Shown: positions 26,843 to 36,631 of the stretch, in pieces
Numbering within the stretch: position 1 is the stretch's first letter
Layout: each line of letters starts with the position of its first letter
Origin: CAIWHR01 sp963717695
GTDB lineage: Bacteria > Pseudomonadota > Gammaproteobacteria > Burkholderiales > Casimicrobiaceae
Assembly (NCBI GenBank): GCA_963717695.1
Contig: CAVQWR010000008.1
Location: forward strand, 67,065-131,064
Direction: 5' to 3'
DNA: 64,000 nt
Made by a program: the position numbers and the translations under genes
The notes under the pieces: generated by a model
The model's database searches: none
Seen by the model: the letters and a program-made list of their open reading frames with translations, nothing else
Told to the model about the DNA's origin: nothing

Positions 26843-29573
26843 GTGGCCAAGCCACCCTGCATCGAGCACGTCGCGACGTATTGCTACCAGTGCGTCGCCG
26901 GACCGGATCTCCTCACCGTCAAGGTCGTCGACGGCGTCGCGACCGAAGTCGAGCCGAATTTCGCCGCCGCCGATGTGCATCCGGGCGGCGGCAAGGTCTG
27001 CGTGAAGGCCTACGGTCTCGTGCAGAAGACGTACAACCCGAACCGGATCCGCACGCCTATGAAGCGGACGAATCCGAAGAAGGGGCGCGGCGAGGATCCG
27101 CGCTTCGTGCCGATCAGCTGGGACGAGGCGTTCGACACCATCGCCGCGAAGCTCAACGGCGTCCGTGCCGCGGGCCTCACCGACGAATCCGGCTATCCGC
27201 GCCTCGCCGTGAGCCTCGGCGGCGCCGGCACGCCGCAGTCGTACATGGGGACGTTCCCCGCGTTTCTCGCCGCGTGGGGGCCGGTCGACATGGGCTTCGG
27301 CTCGGGCCAGGGCGTCAAGTGCTACCACTCGGAACATCTCTACGGCGAGTTCTGGCATCGCGCGTTCACCGTTTCGCCTGACACGCCGCTCACCGAGTAT
27401 CTCATCTCGTGCGGCGCCAATGTCGAGGCGTCGGGCGGCGTGGTCGGCGTGTGGCGCCATGCCAACGCGCGCATTCGCGGCATGAAGCGCGTGCAGGTCG
27501 AGCCCCACCTGTCGGTGACGGGCGCCTGTTCCGCCGAATGGGTGCCGATCAAGCCGAAGACCGACGCCGCGTTTCTGTTTGCGCTGGTGCACATGCTGCT
27601 GCATGCGTTTCCGCGCGAGCGACTCGATGTCGCGTTCCTGACGAAGCGCACGTCGTCGCCCTATCTCGTCGGACCGCATGGCTTCTATCTGCGCGACCGC
27701 GCGACGCGCAAGCCACTGGTCTGGGACGTGACGCGCGGCGCCGCCGTGCCGTTCGACACGCCCGGCATCGACGAGGCGCTCGAAGGCCGGTACGACGCGG
27801 ACGCCATCGAGATCGGTCCCGACGACGAGGTGCTGGCGGACGGCATGCTCGCGGGCGAGACGGCGTTCAGCAAGCTCGTCGCGCACATGGCGCCCTACTC
27901 GCCCGAGTGGGCCGCGCCGGTCTGCGACGTCTCCGCCGCAACCATGCGCCGCATCGCGGGCGAATTCCTCCACCATGCGCACGTCGGCGAGACGATCGAG
28001 ATCGAAGGCAAGTCGCTGCCCTATCGTCCGGTCGCGGTGAGCCTCGGCAAGACCGTCAACAACGGCTGGGGTGGCTTCGAGTGCGTCTGGGCGCGGACGA
28101 TGCTCGCGGCGCTGGTCGGCGGACTCGAAGTTCCCGGCGGAACGCTCGGCACGACGGTGCGGCTCAACCGGCAGGTGCCGGCGCGCGTCGACAGCGTGGT
28201 GACGGGGCCCGACGGCTTCATGGAATACCCGCTCAACCCCACGGACAAGGCGCGCTGGTCGCCGAACCCGAACATCCGCAATGCGTACCGCACGATGGTG
28301 CCGCTCGCGGCCAACGGCCCGTGGAGCCAGGCCCTCGGGCCGACGCACTTCTCGTGGATGTTCCTCGACGAGACGCCGAAGGGCCTGCCGCGCGTCACGC
28401 TGCCCGACGTCTGGTTCGTGTACCGGACGAATCCCGCGATTTCGTTCTGGGACACCGACGCGGTGGGCGACCGGATGGCGCGCTTCCCGTTCATGGTCGC
28501 GTTCGCGTACACCCTCGACGAGACCAACCACCACGCCGACATCCTGCTGCCCGAAGCGACCGATCTCGAGAGCCTTCAGCTCATCCGCATCGGCGGATCG
28601 AAATTCGTCGAGCAGTTCTGGGACTGCACCGGGCTTCGCGCTGCGCCAGCCGGCAGTGGCCACGCAGGGCGACGCGCGCGACTTCACCGCGATCGCGACC
28701 GAGCTCGCGCACCGTACCGGCCTCCTCGAGAAATACAACGCGTCGATCAACAAGGGCGCCGCCGGCGTGCCGCTCAAGGGCGCGCAGTGGGACGTGGCGC
28801 TCGCCACCGACGCCGCGCATTCGCCCGAGGAAATATGGGACGCCGTATGTCGCGCCGCCAGCGCGGAGCTGACCGACGGGCGCGAATCGAACGGGCTCGA
28901 GTGGTGGCGCCTGCACGGCCTCGCGACCAAGCCGTTCCCGCGCACCAAGTGGTATCTGTATCCGACGCTCGTCGAAAAGGGATTGCGCTTCGAGCTCCCC
29001 TATCAGGAGCGGCTCCTGCGCATCGGCACCGAGCTCGGCCGGCGCCTCCACGAGCACGACATGCACTGGTGGGACAACCAGCTGCCCGAATACCAGGCGC
29101 TGCCGAAGTGCAAGGACTTCGGGCTGCCCTGGATCGCATCGCTCGAGAAGGCCGGCGGCAAGGCGCAGGATTATCCGTTCTGGCTCCTGACCGCGCGCAG
29201 CATGCAGTACGCGTGGGGCGCCAACGTCGGGATGCAGCTCATCAAGGAAGTCGCCGACAACGTCAAGGGACATCGCGGCGTCATCATCAACACCGGGATG
29301 GCCGGGCAGCTCGGCATCCGCGACGGCGAGCAGGTCGAGATTGCGACGCCGGCGCACCGGGTGAAGGGCCGCGCCGTGCTGCGGCAGGGCATCCGGCCGG
29401 ACACGCTGCTCTTGATCGGCCAGTTCGACCATTGGGTCACGCCGTTCACCAAGGGCTTCGGCATGCCCAGCATGAACTCGCTCACCGAGATGTCGATGGA
29501 CCTGACCGATGCGACCGGATCCAGCGCCGACATCGTGCGCGTCAGCATCGCCCGCGCCGGGATTCAAAAATGA
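26843..29573 (+). CDS. padB: Phenylacetyl-CoA:acceptor oxidoreductase molybdenum subunit PadB (one frameshift)
   Basis: PadB is a molybdo-bis-MGD enzyme that oxidises phenylacetyl-CoA to phenylglyoxylate in anaerobic phenylacetate degradation. The GTG at 26843 follows GGAAG. An N-terminal Cys region (C14, C17, then KVCVKAYG), the DMSO-reductase-type core (VPISWDEAFDTIAAKL, DVWFVYRTNPAISFW, ETNHHADILLPEATDLES) and the C-terminal MGD domain (GVIINTGMAGQLGIRDGEQVEI) are present. The frame changes at 28631-28633, where GGG should probably read GG: CTGL becomes CTGFALRQPAVATQGDARDF. Corrected length is about 909 residues. It is followed by padC with ATGA overlap. Confidence 0.85.
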
Positions 29574-30233
29574 CCCGGTGGGCCATGGTCGCGGACCTGC
29601 GCCGCTGCGTCGGCTGCCAGACGTGCACGGCGGCATGCCGCCATGCCAATGCGACGCCGCCCGGCGTGCAGTGGCGGCGCGTGCTCGACGTCGAGGTTGG
29701 GCGAATATCCGGACGTGCAGCGAGCGTTCGTGCCGGTCGGCTGCATGCACTGCGACGACCCGCCGTGCATGGACGTCTGTCCGACGACCGCGACCCGGAA
29801 GCGCGCCGACGGCATCGTCACCATCGACTACGATCTTTGCATCGGCTGCGCGTATTGCGCGGTCGCCTGCCCGTACCAGGCGCGCTACAAGACGACGCGG
29901 CCCGTGTTCGCGTACGGCAAGGCGATGGCGAACGAGACCAAGCGCCGCGACGATTCGCGCCTTGCCGTCGCGACCAAGTGCACGTTCTGCGTCGATCGCA
30001 TCGACGCGGGCCTCGCCAAGGGACAGAAGCCAGGCGTCGATCCCGAGGCGACGCCCGCCTGCGTGAACGCGTGCATCACGCAGACGCTGCAATTCGGCGA
30101 TCTCGACGACCCGCAGAGCAACGTGTCGCGGCTCATCGCCGAAAACCGCCATTTCCGGATGCACGAGGAACTCGGCACCGGCCCCGGCTTCTACTACCTG
30201 TGGGACGCCGGCGCCGCGCCGGGTGCCGATTGA
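29570..30233 (+). CDS. padC: Phenylacetyl-CoA:acceptor oxidoreductase iron-sulfur subunit PadC (one frameshift)
   Basis: This is the electron-transfer subunit, with four [4Fe-4S] ferredoxin-type motifs: CVGCQTCTAACRHAN, CMHCDDPPCMDVCP, CIGCAYCAVACPYQ, and CTFC...CVNACIT. The ATG overlaps the padB stop. The frame changes around 29694-29702 (DVEV then GEYPDVQRAF), consistent with one extra base. Corrected length is about 220 residues. It passes electrons from PadB to the membrane subunit and the quinone pool. Confidence 0.85.
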
Positions 30234-30252
30234 CGAGCGGACGGACGAGCCG

Positions 30253-31119
30253 ATGACCTACCCGGACAAGGGCTACGGCCCATACGGCCCCGATCCGTGG
30301 CACCAGACGAGCTGGGATGCGCGCGCGGCAGGGAACTTCATCTGCGGCGGCGCGGGTGCCGGGCTGGTGGTGTTCGCGGCCTTCGCAAGAGCCGGAAGCA
30401 CGGCGCAGGCGTGGCTCACTCTCGCCGGTCTTGCGCTCGTCGGCCTCGGACTCTTCTCGGTGTCGCTGGAGCTCGGAAGACCGCTGCGCGCGCCGAACGT
30501 CATACGCAACCCGCGCACGTCGTGGATGGCGCGCGAAGCGTGGGTCGCGGGACTGCTGTTCGCCTCGGGACTCGCGGCGGCATTCGGCGTCGCGGGCATG
30601 GCGCGGGTCGCCGCGGTGCTCGCGCTGGGGTTCGTCTACTGCCAGTCGCGGCTGCTGCAGGGCGCGAAGGGCATTCCCGCGTGGCGCGAACCTCTGGTGA
30701 TTCCACTCATCCTCGTGACCGGACTCGTCGAGGGCGGCGGGCTGTTCGTCGCGTCGATCCCGCTGCACAGGACGGCCACGCCTTCGCTGCTCACGCTGTT
30801 CGCGGCCCTCGTCGTCGTGCGCATGGCCGTGTGGCTCGCCTACCGGCGCCGGCTTGCACGGACCGCGAAAGGCGCGCGCATCGCGCTGGATGGTGCGGGC
30901 TTCGTGGTGCTGACGCTGGGCACGGCGGTGCCGCTCGGCTGCATCGCCGTGCTCGCTACCACCTCGCTGTCGGCCGCCGCGATGACGGCGTTGTGCGCGC
31001 TCGCGGGACTCGGCGCCGCCGGTGCCGGCGCGTGGCTCAAGTTCGTGCTGGTCACCCGCGCCGGCTACAACCAGGGGTTTGCGCTGCCCCACTTTCCGGT
31101 GCGCGGCGTGCCGCGCTGA
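30253..31119 (+). CDS. padD: Phenylacetyl-CoA:acceptor oxidoreductase membrane subunit PadD (DmsC/NrfD-like)
   Basis: The 288-residue protein has eight or nine hydrophobic helices and starts MTYPDKGYGPYGPDPWHQ. The LELGRPLRAPNVIRNPRTSWMAREAW segment matches DmsC/NrfD-type membrane anchors of molybdenum oxidoreductases. It likely transfers electrons from PadC to the quinone pool. The frame is intact, unlike padB, padC and the ligase around it. It is 19 bases after padC. Confidence 0.8.
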   Translation: MTYPDKGYGPYGPDPWHQTSWDARAAGNFICGGAGAGLVVFAAFARAGSTAQAWLTLAGLALVGLGLFSVSLELGRPLRAPNVIRNPRTSWMAREAWVAGLLFASGLAAAFGVAGMARVAAVLALGFVYCQSRLLQGAKGIPAWREPLVIPLILVTGLVEGGGLFVASIPLHRTATPSLLTLFAALVVVRMAVWLAYRRRLARTAKGARIALDGAGFVVLTLGTAVPLGCIAVLATTSLSAAAMTALCALAGLGAAGAGAWLKFVLVTRAGYNQGFALPHFPVRGVPR

Positions 31120-31168
31120 CCGCGGCGTTCGCACTCGATCCCGACGCCGGACCGACGAGGACTTCGAT

Positions 31169-32520
31169 ATGGGCGCTTCGACCATGGCAGAGATCGGCCG
31201 CGGGCTCGCACCGGGCGATCACTTTCACTTCCACCGCTCGCAGGAGACGCTGCCGCGCGAGCGCCTCGCCGCGCTGCAGCTCGCGCGGCTGCAGGAGACC
31301 GTCCGCAACGCCTACGACAACGTGCGCGCTGCATCGCCGCCGGCTCGACGACGCGGGGATCGATCCGGATGCGATCGCATCGCTCGACGAGGTCGTCCGG
31401 CTCCCGTTCACGCAGAAATCGGATCTGCGCGACCACTACCCGTTCGGCCTCTTCGCGCGACCTGCGAGCTCCCTCGCGCGGCTGCACGCCTCGTCGGGAA
31501 CGACGGGCAAGCCGACCGTCGTCGGCTACACGCGCACCGACATCGAGAACTGGGCGGCGCTGATGGCGCGATCGATGGCGTGCGCCGGCATCCGTCCCGG
31601 CGACATCGTTCACAACGCCTACGGCTATGGACTCTTCACGGGCGGCCTCGGCGCCCACTACGGCGCCGAGCACCTCGGCGCGGTCGTCGTGCCGATGTCG
31701 GGCGGCTCGACCGAGCGGCAGGTCGCGCTCATCAGCGACTTCGGCGCGCGCGTCCTCTGCGCGACGCCCTCGTACGCGCTCGCGATCGCCGAGGTCGCGG
31801 AGCACCTCGGCGTCGACTTGCGCAAGAGCGCCCTCGCGATCGGCCTCTTCGGCGCCGAGCCGTGGAGCGAAGCGATGCGGCGCGAGGTGGAGGCGCGCCT
31901 CGGCATCGCCGCGATCGACATCTACGGCCTCTCCGAGATCATGGGCCCGGGTGTTGCCTGCGAATGCCAGTGTCGCACCGGTCTGCACGGGTGGGAGGAT
32001 CACTTCCTGTTCGAGGTCATCGATCCGGAAACCGGCAGCACGCGTGCCCGAAGGCTCGGCCGGCGAGCTCGTCATCACCACGCTCACCAAGGAAGCGCTG
32101 CCGATGCTGCGCTACCGGACGCGCGACATCACGCGGATCACGACGGCGCCGTGCGACTGCGGCCGCACGCATCTTCGCATCCTGCGCATCACCGGGCGCA
32201 ACGACGACATGCTGATCATCCGCGGCGTCAACGTGTATCCGTCGCAGCTCGAGGCGGTGCTGATCGGCCGCACCGACATCGCGCCGCACTACCAGATCGT
32301 CGTCGAGCGCCACGGCAGCCTCGATCACGTGACCGTCGAGGTCGAGGTGAATCCCGGCGTCGACAGCGCGGCGCACGAGCGGATCGCGCAGGAAGTGACG
32401 CACCACATCAAGTCGATGATCGGCATCACCACCGTCGTCGCCGTCAAGGCGCCCGGCGCCATCCCACGCTCGCAGGGCAAGGCCGTGCGTGTGCGCGACC
32501 TGCGCCCGAAGGAGGCGTGA
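31169..32520 (+). CDS. padJ: Phenylacetate-CoA ligase (PaaK/PadJ type), two frameshifts
   Basis: The enzyme activates phenylacetate to phenylacetyl-CoA with ATP, the substrate of PadBCD. Reading from the ATG at 31169: an N-terminal part ending NAYDNV, a frame change near 31325, the AMP-binding region (LHASSGTTGKPTVVGY, NAYGYGLFTGGLGAHYGAE, YGLSEIMGPGVACEC), a second change near 32038, then the C-terminal domain (PMLRYRTRDITRI, GRNDDMLIIRGVNVYPSQLE). Both changes fit one added base each. Corrected length is about 450 residues, normal for PaaK. Gene symbol by context; a paaK homologue elsewhere cannot be excluded. Confidence 0.82.
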
Positions 32521-32539
32521 TGCCGGCGCATCCTTCCCC

Positions 32540-33586
32540 ATGAAAGGACAGGACCCCGTGCCACCGCAATCCGCTCCCGCCGCCGTCCATGACGGCATTG
32601 CCGTTCGCGCGCTCGCGCGAGCGGATCTCGACGCCGTCGTCGCCATCGACGCGGCGATCGAAGGCCGGCCGCGCCGCGCCTACTTCGAGCGGCGCCTTGC
32701 CGCCGCGCTCAACGAGCCCGCGCTGCATGCGCAGTTCGCGGCGACCGACGCCAGCGGTCTCGCGGGCTACATCCTTGCCCGCGTTCTCGAAGGCGAGTTC
32801 GGCGAGAGCGAGAGCGCATTGCGTCTCGAAGTCGTCGGTGCGCGCGGCGATCTCGTTGGGCACGGTGTCGGCGCACGCCTCATCGGCGCACTCGCCACAT
32901 GGGGTCGCCGGCATGGCATGAAGCACATCAGCACCGTGGCCGCCTGGAACGACCACGGGATGCTCGCTTGGCTCGACCGGCAGGGCTTCACGCTCGCGCC
33001 GAACCACGTGGTCGACTGCGCCGTGAACGGGGGTGCCTACGCGGCGGCGCGCGACGACGCCGTTTCGCTGCCGGCGGGCGCGGGGCCCGCACAGGAGATC
33101 GCCTACGACGGCGTCGAGGCCAACGACTTCGAGCGTCTCGCCCGCGACAGCGCCGACGTCCGGGCGATGCGCCCCGAGGATCTCGCCGACATCGTGCGCA
33201 TCGATCGCGGCATCACCGGCCGGCACCGGGAACCCTACGTGCGGCACAAGCTCAACGAGACCATGGTCGACTCGGCGATCCGCGTGTCGCTTACCGCATG
33301 CGACGGCGGCATGGTGGCGGGCTACCTGATGGCCCGCGTCGACCTCGGCGACTTCGGGCGCACCGAGCCGACGGCCGTCATCGACACCATCGGCGTCGAT
33401 CCCGGCCATGCGCACCGCGGCATCGGGCACGCCCTGCTGTCGCAGCTCTTCGCCAACCTCGGCGCGCTGCGCGTCGAGCGCGTCGAGACGATCGTCGCCC
33501 CGCGCGATCTCGCGCTGCTCGGTTTCCTCTACGACACCGGATTCGCGCCCGCGCAGCGTCTCGCGTTCTCGCTGCCGCTCGACTGA
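32540..33586 (+). CDS. Tandem GNAT acetyltransferase (two GNAT domains)
   Basis: The ATG at 32540 gives 348 residues with two related GNAT domains. The first (about 15-150) has RALARADLDAVVAIDAAIEG and GHGVGARLIGALATW. The second (about 205-345) has VRAMRPEDLADIVRIDRGITG and HAHRGIGHALLSQLF. It follows the ligase gene after 19 bases, in the pad operon. The mirror-image GNAT at 25730 has the same VRPVRREDLDRVIALDAAVTG opening. Substrate unknown; acylation of the CoA ligase or detoxification of amino-aromatics are possible. Confidence 0.8.
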   Translation: MKGQDPVPPQSAPAAVHDGIAVRALARADLDAVVAIDAAIEGRPRRAYFERRLAAALNEPALHAQFAATDASGLAGYILARVLEGEFGESESALRLEVVGARGDLVGHGVGARLIGALATWGRRHGMKHISTVAAWNDHGMLAWLDRQGFTLAPNHVVDCAVNGGAYAAARDDAVSLPAGAGPAQEIAYDGVEANDFERLARDSADVRAMRPEDLADIVRIDRGITGRHREPYVRHKLNETMVDSAIRVSLTACDGGMVAGYLMARVDLGDFGRTEPTAVIDTIGVDPGHAHRGIGHALLSQLFANLGALRVERVETIVAPRDLALLGFLYDTGFAPAQRLAFSLPLD

Positions 33587-34245
33587 GCGCGACCGACCAT
33601 CCGCCCGACCCAAGGCATGCCGATCGGCGTCGGCCGCGTCCCGTCGTTGTCGTCGACGATTCGTGCACGCCGCTCAGCGGAGAACGGACGATGACGCGGC
33701 CCCGGTTCCGCGGCCGAGCGGCTCCTGGCGCACGGCGCTGACCAGATACAGGAACACCGCGACAAAGATGACGCCGGCCGCTGCGGCTTGCCATGGATTG
33801 CGTCCGGAGACGACGCACACGCCGGCGTAGAAGTGGGAAGGCGTGAGATCGTTGCCGAGGCCGAAAAGCAGCAACTGGTGCCACGGACGCCATCCCATGC
33901 GTCGCATTCGCGGCGGTAGCAGCAGGAGGCCCCCCCGCCGAGGCCACCAAATAGAAAGAAGATGAATGGAATCCGGCCGGTGACGCTAGCTGGAATACGT
34001 AGAAACGTCAGCAAGGCGCGGGAGCCGTCATTTCGTCGCAGTGCATGAACCGGAGCTTCCGGCCACAAGCCGCCGGTCGGTGTCGCCGTGGAATTTTCCG
34101 GTAAGCGGCCATTGACGAGGCGACCGGCGACCCCACGACGCCGCCGGATTATCAGCCGACGCCATTCTAGATAACTTGACCAGCGGCAGAAACAAAAACC
34201 CCGCCACTGGTGGGCGGGGCATTCCAGCAACTTAGCGGCGCGGAA
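33587..34245. other. Intergenic region without a convincing gene
   Basis: These 659 bases after the pad operon contain the terminator of the facing PEP-CTERM gene (34194-34220). A minus-strand frame at 33674-33907 encodes a short hydrophobic segment but has no ribosome-binding site. Nothing else was recognised. Confidence 0.45.
34194..34220 (-). terminator. Terminator of the PEP-CTERM gene
   Basis: On the minus strand CCCCGCC (34219-34213) pairs with GGCGGGG (34205-34199), followed by five T. It lies 26 bases after the stop of the PEP-CTERM gene. Confidence 0.85.
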
Positions 34246-34962
34246 TCAGCGGGCCTTCCGCCGCCGGCCAAATCCAATTCCTGCGAGGCCGATACCAAGC
34301 AACGCCAACGTCGCGGGTTCAGGAACGGTGATGTCGGGCGCTCCGTTTGGAAAGTCGATCCTCAACTGCGAAGGCGACCCATTGCCCTCAACATAATCGA
34401 GCTCAAAACTATGAAGTCCGACTGCGTCCGTCATCGTTATGCTATTGGTAATTGCCGACGTTTCGCTTGGTGAAGAGAATGCCGTCAAGCCATCGATGTA
34501 CAGGCTTGCTCCATCGTCATGGGTGATGTTTGTAAGATAACCGCCGGTCCCGGCTCCGACATACTGTCCGGTAATTTGAAAAAAGGACGCATAGGCGTCA
34601 CCGGCGATGCTCATGCTTGTGAGCAGAAAATTGGCTAGCAAGACGCCGCCGCTCGAGAAATAATTCGAGATTGATCCATTGATCAGAAATGTGCCGAAAA
34701 GATTGCCGGCAGGCGTAGTGTTCTGGGGCCCCGGCGCCAGCCAATCGATACCGCCGCCGGCCAAGGAGCTGGTGAAATCGAACGAAGCAAACGCAGCGCC
34801 GGTTGGCGTATTCGCTTGATCGGCCAAGGTGCTCGAGGTGACCCCGTTAGGGACGCCGTTCCAGACCACGACGTGGTAAACATTTGGCGTCGCCGCCGCG
34901 ATACCTGCGAACGCCAAGGCGCATATCGCTGTGACAAGTTTCATTGCAGTACACATTTTCAT
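34246..34962 (-). CDS. PEP-CTERM protein
   Basis: The ATG at 34962 (CTGGAG upstream) gives 238 residues: signal peptide to about residue 25 (LVTAICALAFAGIAAATP), a beta-rich body with many Gly/Ser/Thr and a SFELDYVEG stretch, and the C-terminal tail VPEPATLALLGIGLAGIGFGRRRK. The tail is a canonical exosortase recognition site. The protein is likely exported and transferred to the cell surface or exopolysaccharide. A sigma-54-like promoter lies 55-70 bases upstream, a known feature of PEP-CTERM genes controlled by PrsK/PrsR. Confidence 0.88.
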   Translation of the reverse strand: MKMCTAMKLVTAICALAFAGIAAATPNVYHVVVWNGVPNGVTSSTLADQANTPTGAAFASFDFTSSLAGGGIDWLAPGPQNTTPAGNLFGTFLINGSISNYFSSGGVLLANFLLTSMSIAGDAYASFFQITGQYVGAGTGGYLTNITHDDGASLYIDGLTAFSSPSETSAITNSITMTDAVGLHSFELDYVEGNGSPSQLRIDFPNGAPDITVPEPATLALLGIGLAGIGFGRRRKAR

Positions 34963-35016
34963 GAAGACTCCAGAGGCATCACAATAACGGTTGCACAAAC
35001 AGCCTGTGATCATAGG

Positions 35017-35032
35017 AGCAGGTGCCGTGCCA
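35017..35032 (-). promoter_or_regulatory. Sigma-54 (RpoN) promoter of the PEP-CTERM gene
   Basis: Minus strand: TGGCACG-GCAC-CTGCT against the consensus TGGCACG-N4-TTGCW. GG (-24) and GC (-12) are at the right spacing; only one T of the -12 element differs. Start of transcription would be near 35005, about 43 bases before the ATG. Confidence 0.75.
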
Positions 35033-35694
35033 CTTCTGTAAGTGACGGTAAATGAACGTATTTCGTCCACAGGCATTGGTCAATCATTTGACGATTGTAA
35101 GGTGCCTCGTCACTGTTCGTTGTGTGCACCACAAAGTCAAACTTTAGTTGCGTTGTTCGCATTGTGAGCGCTCCGCGCGTTGAACAATGAACCTCCTATC
35201 TCAGGAGCGGGGACGGTGACGCAAGCACAGATCGCCCACGTTGTCCGCTTTTTCAAACTGTCCCTCCCGCGCATGGCCGTGCCGTCAATTCACCGCGGTC
35301 GAAAGGGAAGAGGATACTTAAAGCCCAGCGCGTCGGAACCCGTATCGTATTGGCGCTGGAGGTAGAGAGGGTCCCGCGGCGTCCGAAGCCAGAGCGGTGA
35401 CGGCTGTGCGCAGAGGCAAATTGGGCGTCAATACGCGGAACTAGGGTGGCGGTGGCGCAATTGTCAGCTTCACTTGGCTTAGCAGTCAGCTTTCGTGAGC
35501 ATCGACAGGCGGCATCGGGTCGGCAGTTCGCCTTCCCGCATCCGGGACCAACGGCTGCAATCCATCTGAAGCGGACTTAGCCCGAACGCCTTACGCGTGA
35601 CGCATTGGTGGTCGTGCCTGTCCGAAGGTGGTCAGCTGACCTGGTTGCCGCCGATCAATGTTGCTGTCAGAGGTGGCCAGCCGTGCTGGCAATC

Positions 35695-35814
35695 TTAGGT
35701 CGGATAGCTGGCAATACGTACGTAGAGTCCAGCCAAGACAAGAAGAAGCAGATACAGCAGCCAGCGCGTCCGGACGCGAACCAGCGTCGGGCGGCCGCGC
35801 CGAGAAACAGTCAT
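35695..35814 (-). CDS. Possible small membrane peptide
   Basis: MTVSRRGRPTLVRVRTRW is followed by one hydrophobic segment (LLYLLLLVLAGLYVRIA), 39 residues in all. A basic N-terminus with one helix is typical for small membrane proteins, but there is no neighbour or family support. Confidence 0.25.
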   Translation of the reverse strand: MTVSRRGRPTLVRVRTRWLLYLLLLVLAGLYVRIASYPT

Positions 35815-35923
35815 CGGCTCATGAAGATCGGATACAGCACACTGTGAGGCGCGTGCCAGACGACCATGAAGATCGTACATCCGCCTTGCAGAATGCCGGT
35901 TTGGCCTAGCCGGGCAGACCGGC

Positions 35924-36430
35924 TCAGCGCGCGCCGGCGGCGATCCTGGCGAGGAGCGCATCGCGGCGCGCGAGGCTTTCCGGCGGCCAGTACCGCCTGC
36001 GATCGTAGTATTCCGCGACCGCCGGCGTATCGGGAGGAAGCACCACCCATGGCTGCTTCGACGCCGTGAAGATATGGATATCCGGCGGCAGGCGATCCGG
36101 ATCGTCGAGCGTGCCGACGCGCACGAAGCAGACGGTGGGCCCGGCGCCCGCGTAATGGCTCCAGACGGCGATCCGGCACCTGGGGCAGCGCGCGATCTTC
36201 TGGCCCTTGCCGCTGGCGGAGGGCGTATCGACCAGCTCCGGCGCGCCGCCGAGCAGCGTGACGCGATCCGCCTCGATCATCGCGTTGAGCGCGAACGACG
36301 CACCGGACTCGCGCTGGCACCACCGGCAGTGGCAGCAGTGAACGAACAGTGGCCGGCTCTCCAGCCTGTACCGGACGGTGCGGCAGTCGCAGCCGCCTTC
36401 GAGCGGCAATCCGTCGTCGTGTTCGACCAT
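35924..36430 (-). CDS. GFA / CENP-V family zinc-binding protein
   Basis: The ATG at 36430 gives 168 residues with the GFA fold cysteines: GGCDCRTVRY, CHCRWCQRESGA and later ARCPRCRIAVW. These bind one or two zinc ions. The founding member was described as a glutathione-dependent formaldehyde-activating enzyme, though catalysis is disputed and many members have unknown roles. It is separated from the benzoyl-CoA reductase operon by about 200 bases and is on the same strand as that operon. Confidence 0.85.
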   Translation of the reverse strand: MVEHDDGLPLEGGCDCRTVRYRLESRPLFVHCCHCRWCQRESGASFALNAMIEADRVTLLGGAPELVDTPSASGKGQKIARCPRCRIAVWSHYAGAGPTVCFVRVGTLDDPDRLPPDIHIFTASKQPWVVLPPDTPAVAEYYDRRRYWPPESLARRDALLARIAAGAR

Positions 36431-36631
36431 GGATTGATGACGGTCCTTGTGCGCTCCGGGCGGATGCCCCGGCCGTCTTGTTCCCGAGAAACGGGAACGT
36501 CTGCCTGAGTCATCGGCCGGTCTCAACGATGCCAATTGCGGCAGCGCGCGTCAATCGGCAACCGCTCGAACCGTGAAAAACGGGCTGTCGCCTCCGCAAG
36601 AAGCGCGACAGCCCGCGAAATTCCGGCCCGA

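Larger units (their letters stand above)
34963..35923. other. Long intergenic region with a sigma-54 site and a possible small ORF
   Basis: The region holds the sigma-54-like promoter at 35017-35032 and a possible 39-residue membrane peptide at 35695-35814. Otherwise, from 35100 to 35690, no frame has a plausible start, codon pattern or recognisable motif. Confidence 0.45.

Noticed and set aside
33674..33907. Possible 77-residue membrane protein on the minus strand
   Set aside because: One hydrophobic segment but no ribosome-binding site, no neighbour and no family; not supported enough to annotate.
35111..35690. Degenerate mobile element in the long gap
   Set aside because: Some phrases look like remnants of dispersed repeats, but there are no inverted ends or transposase fragments that can be shown.
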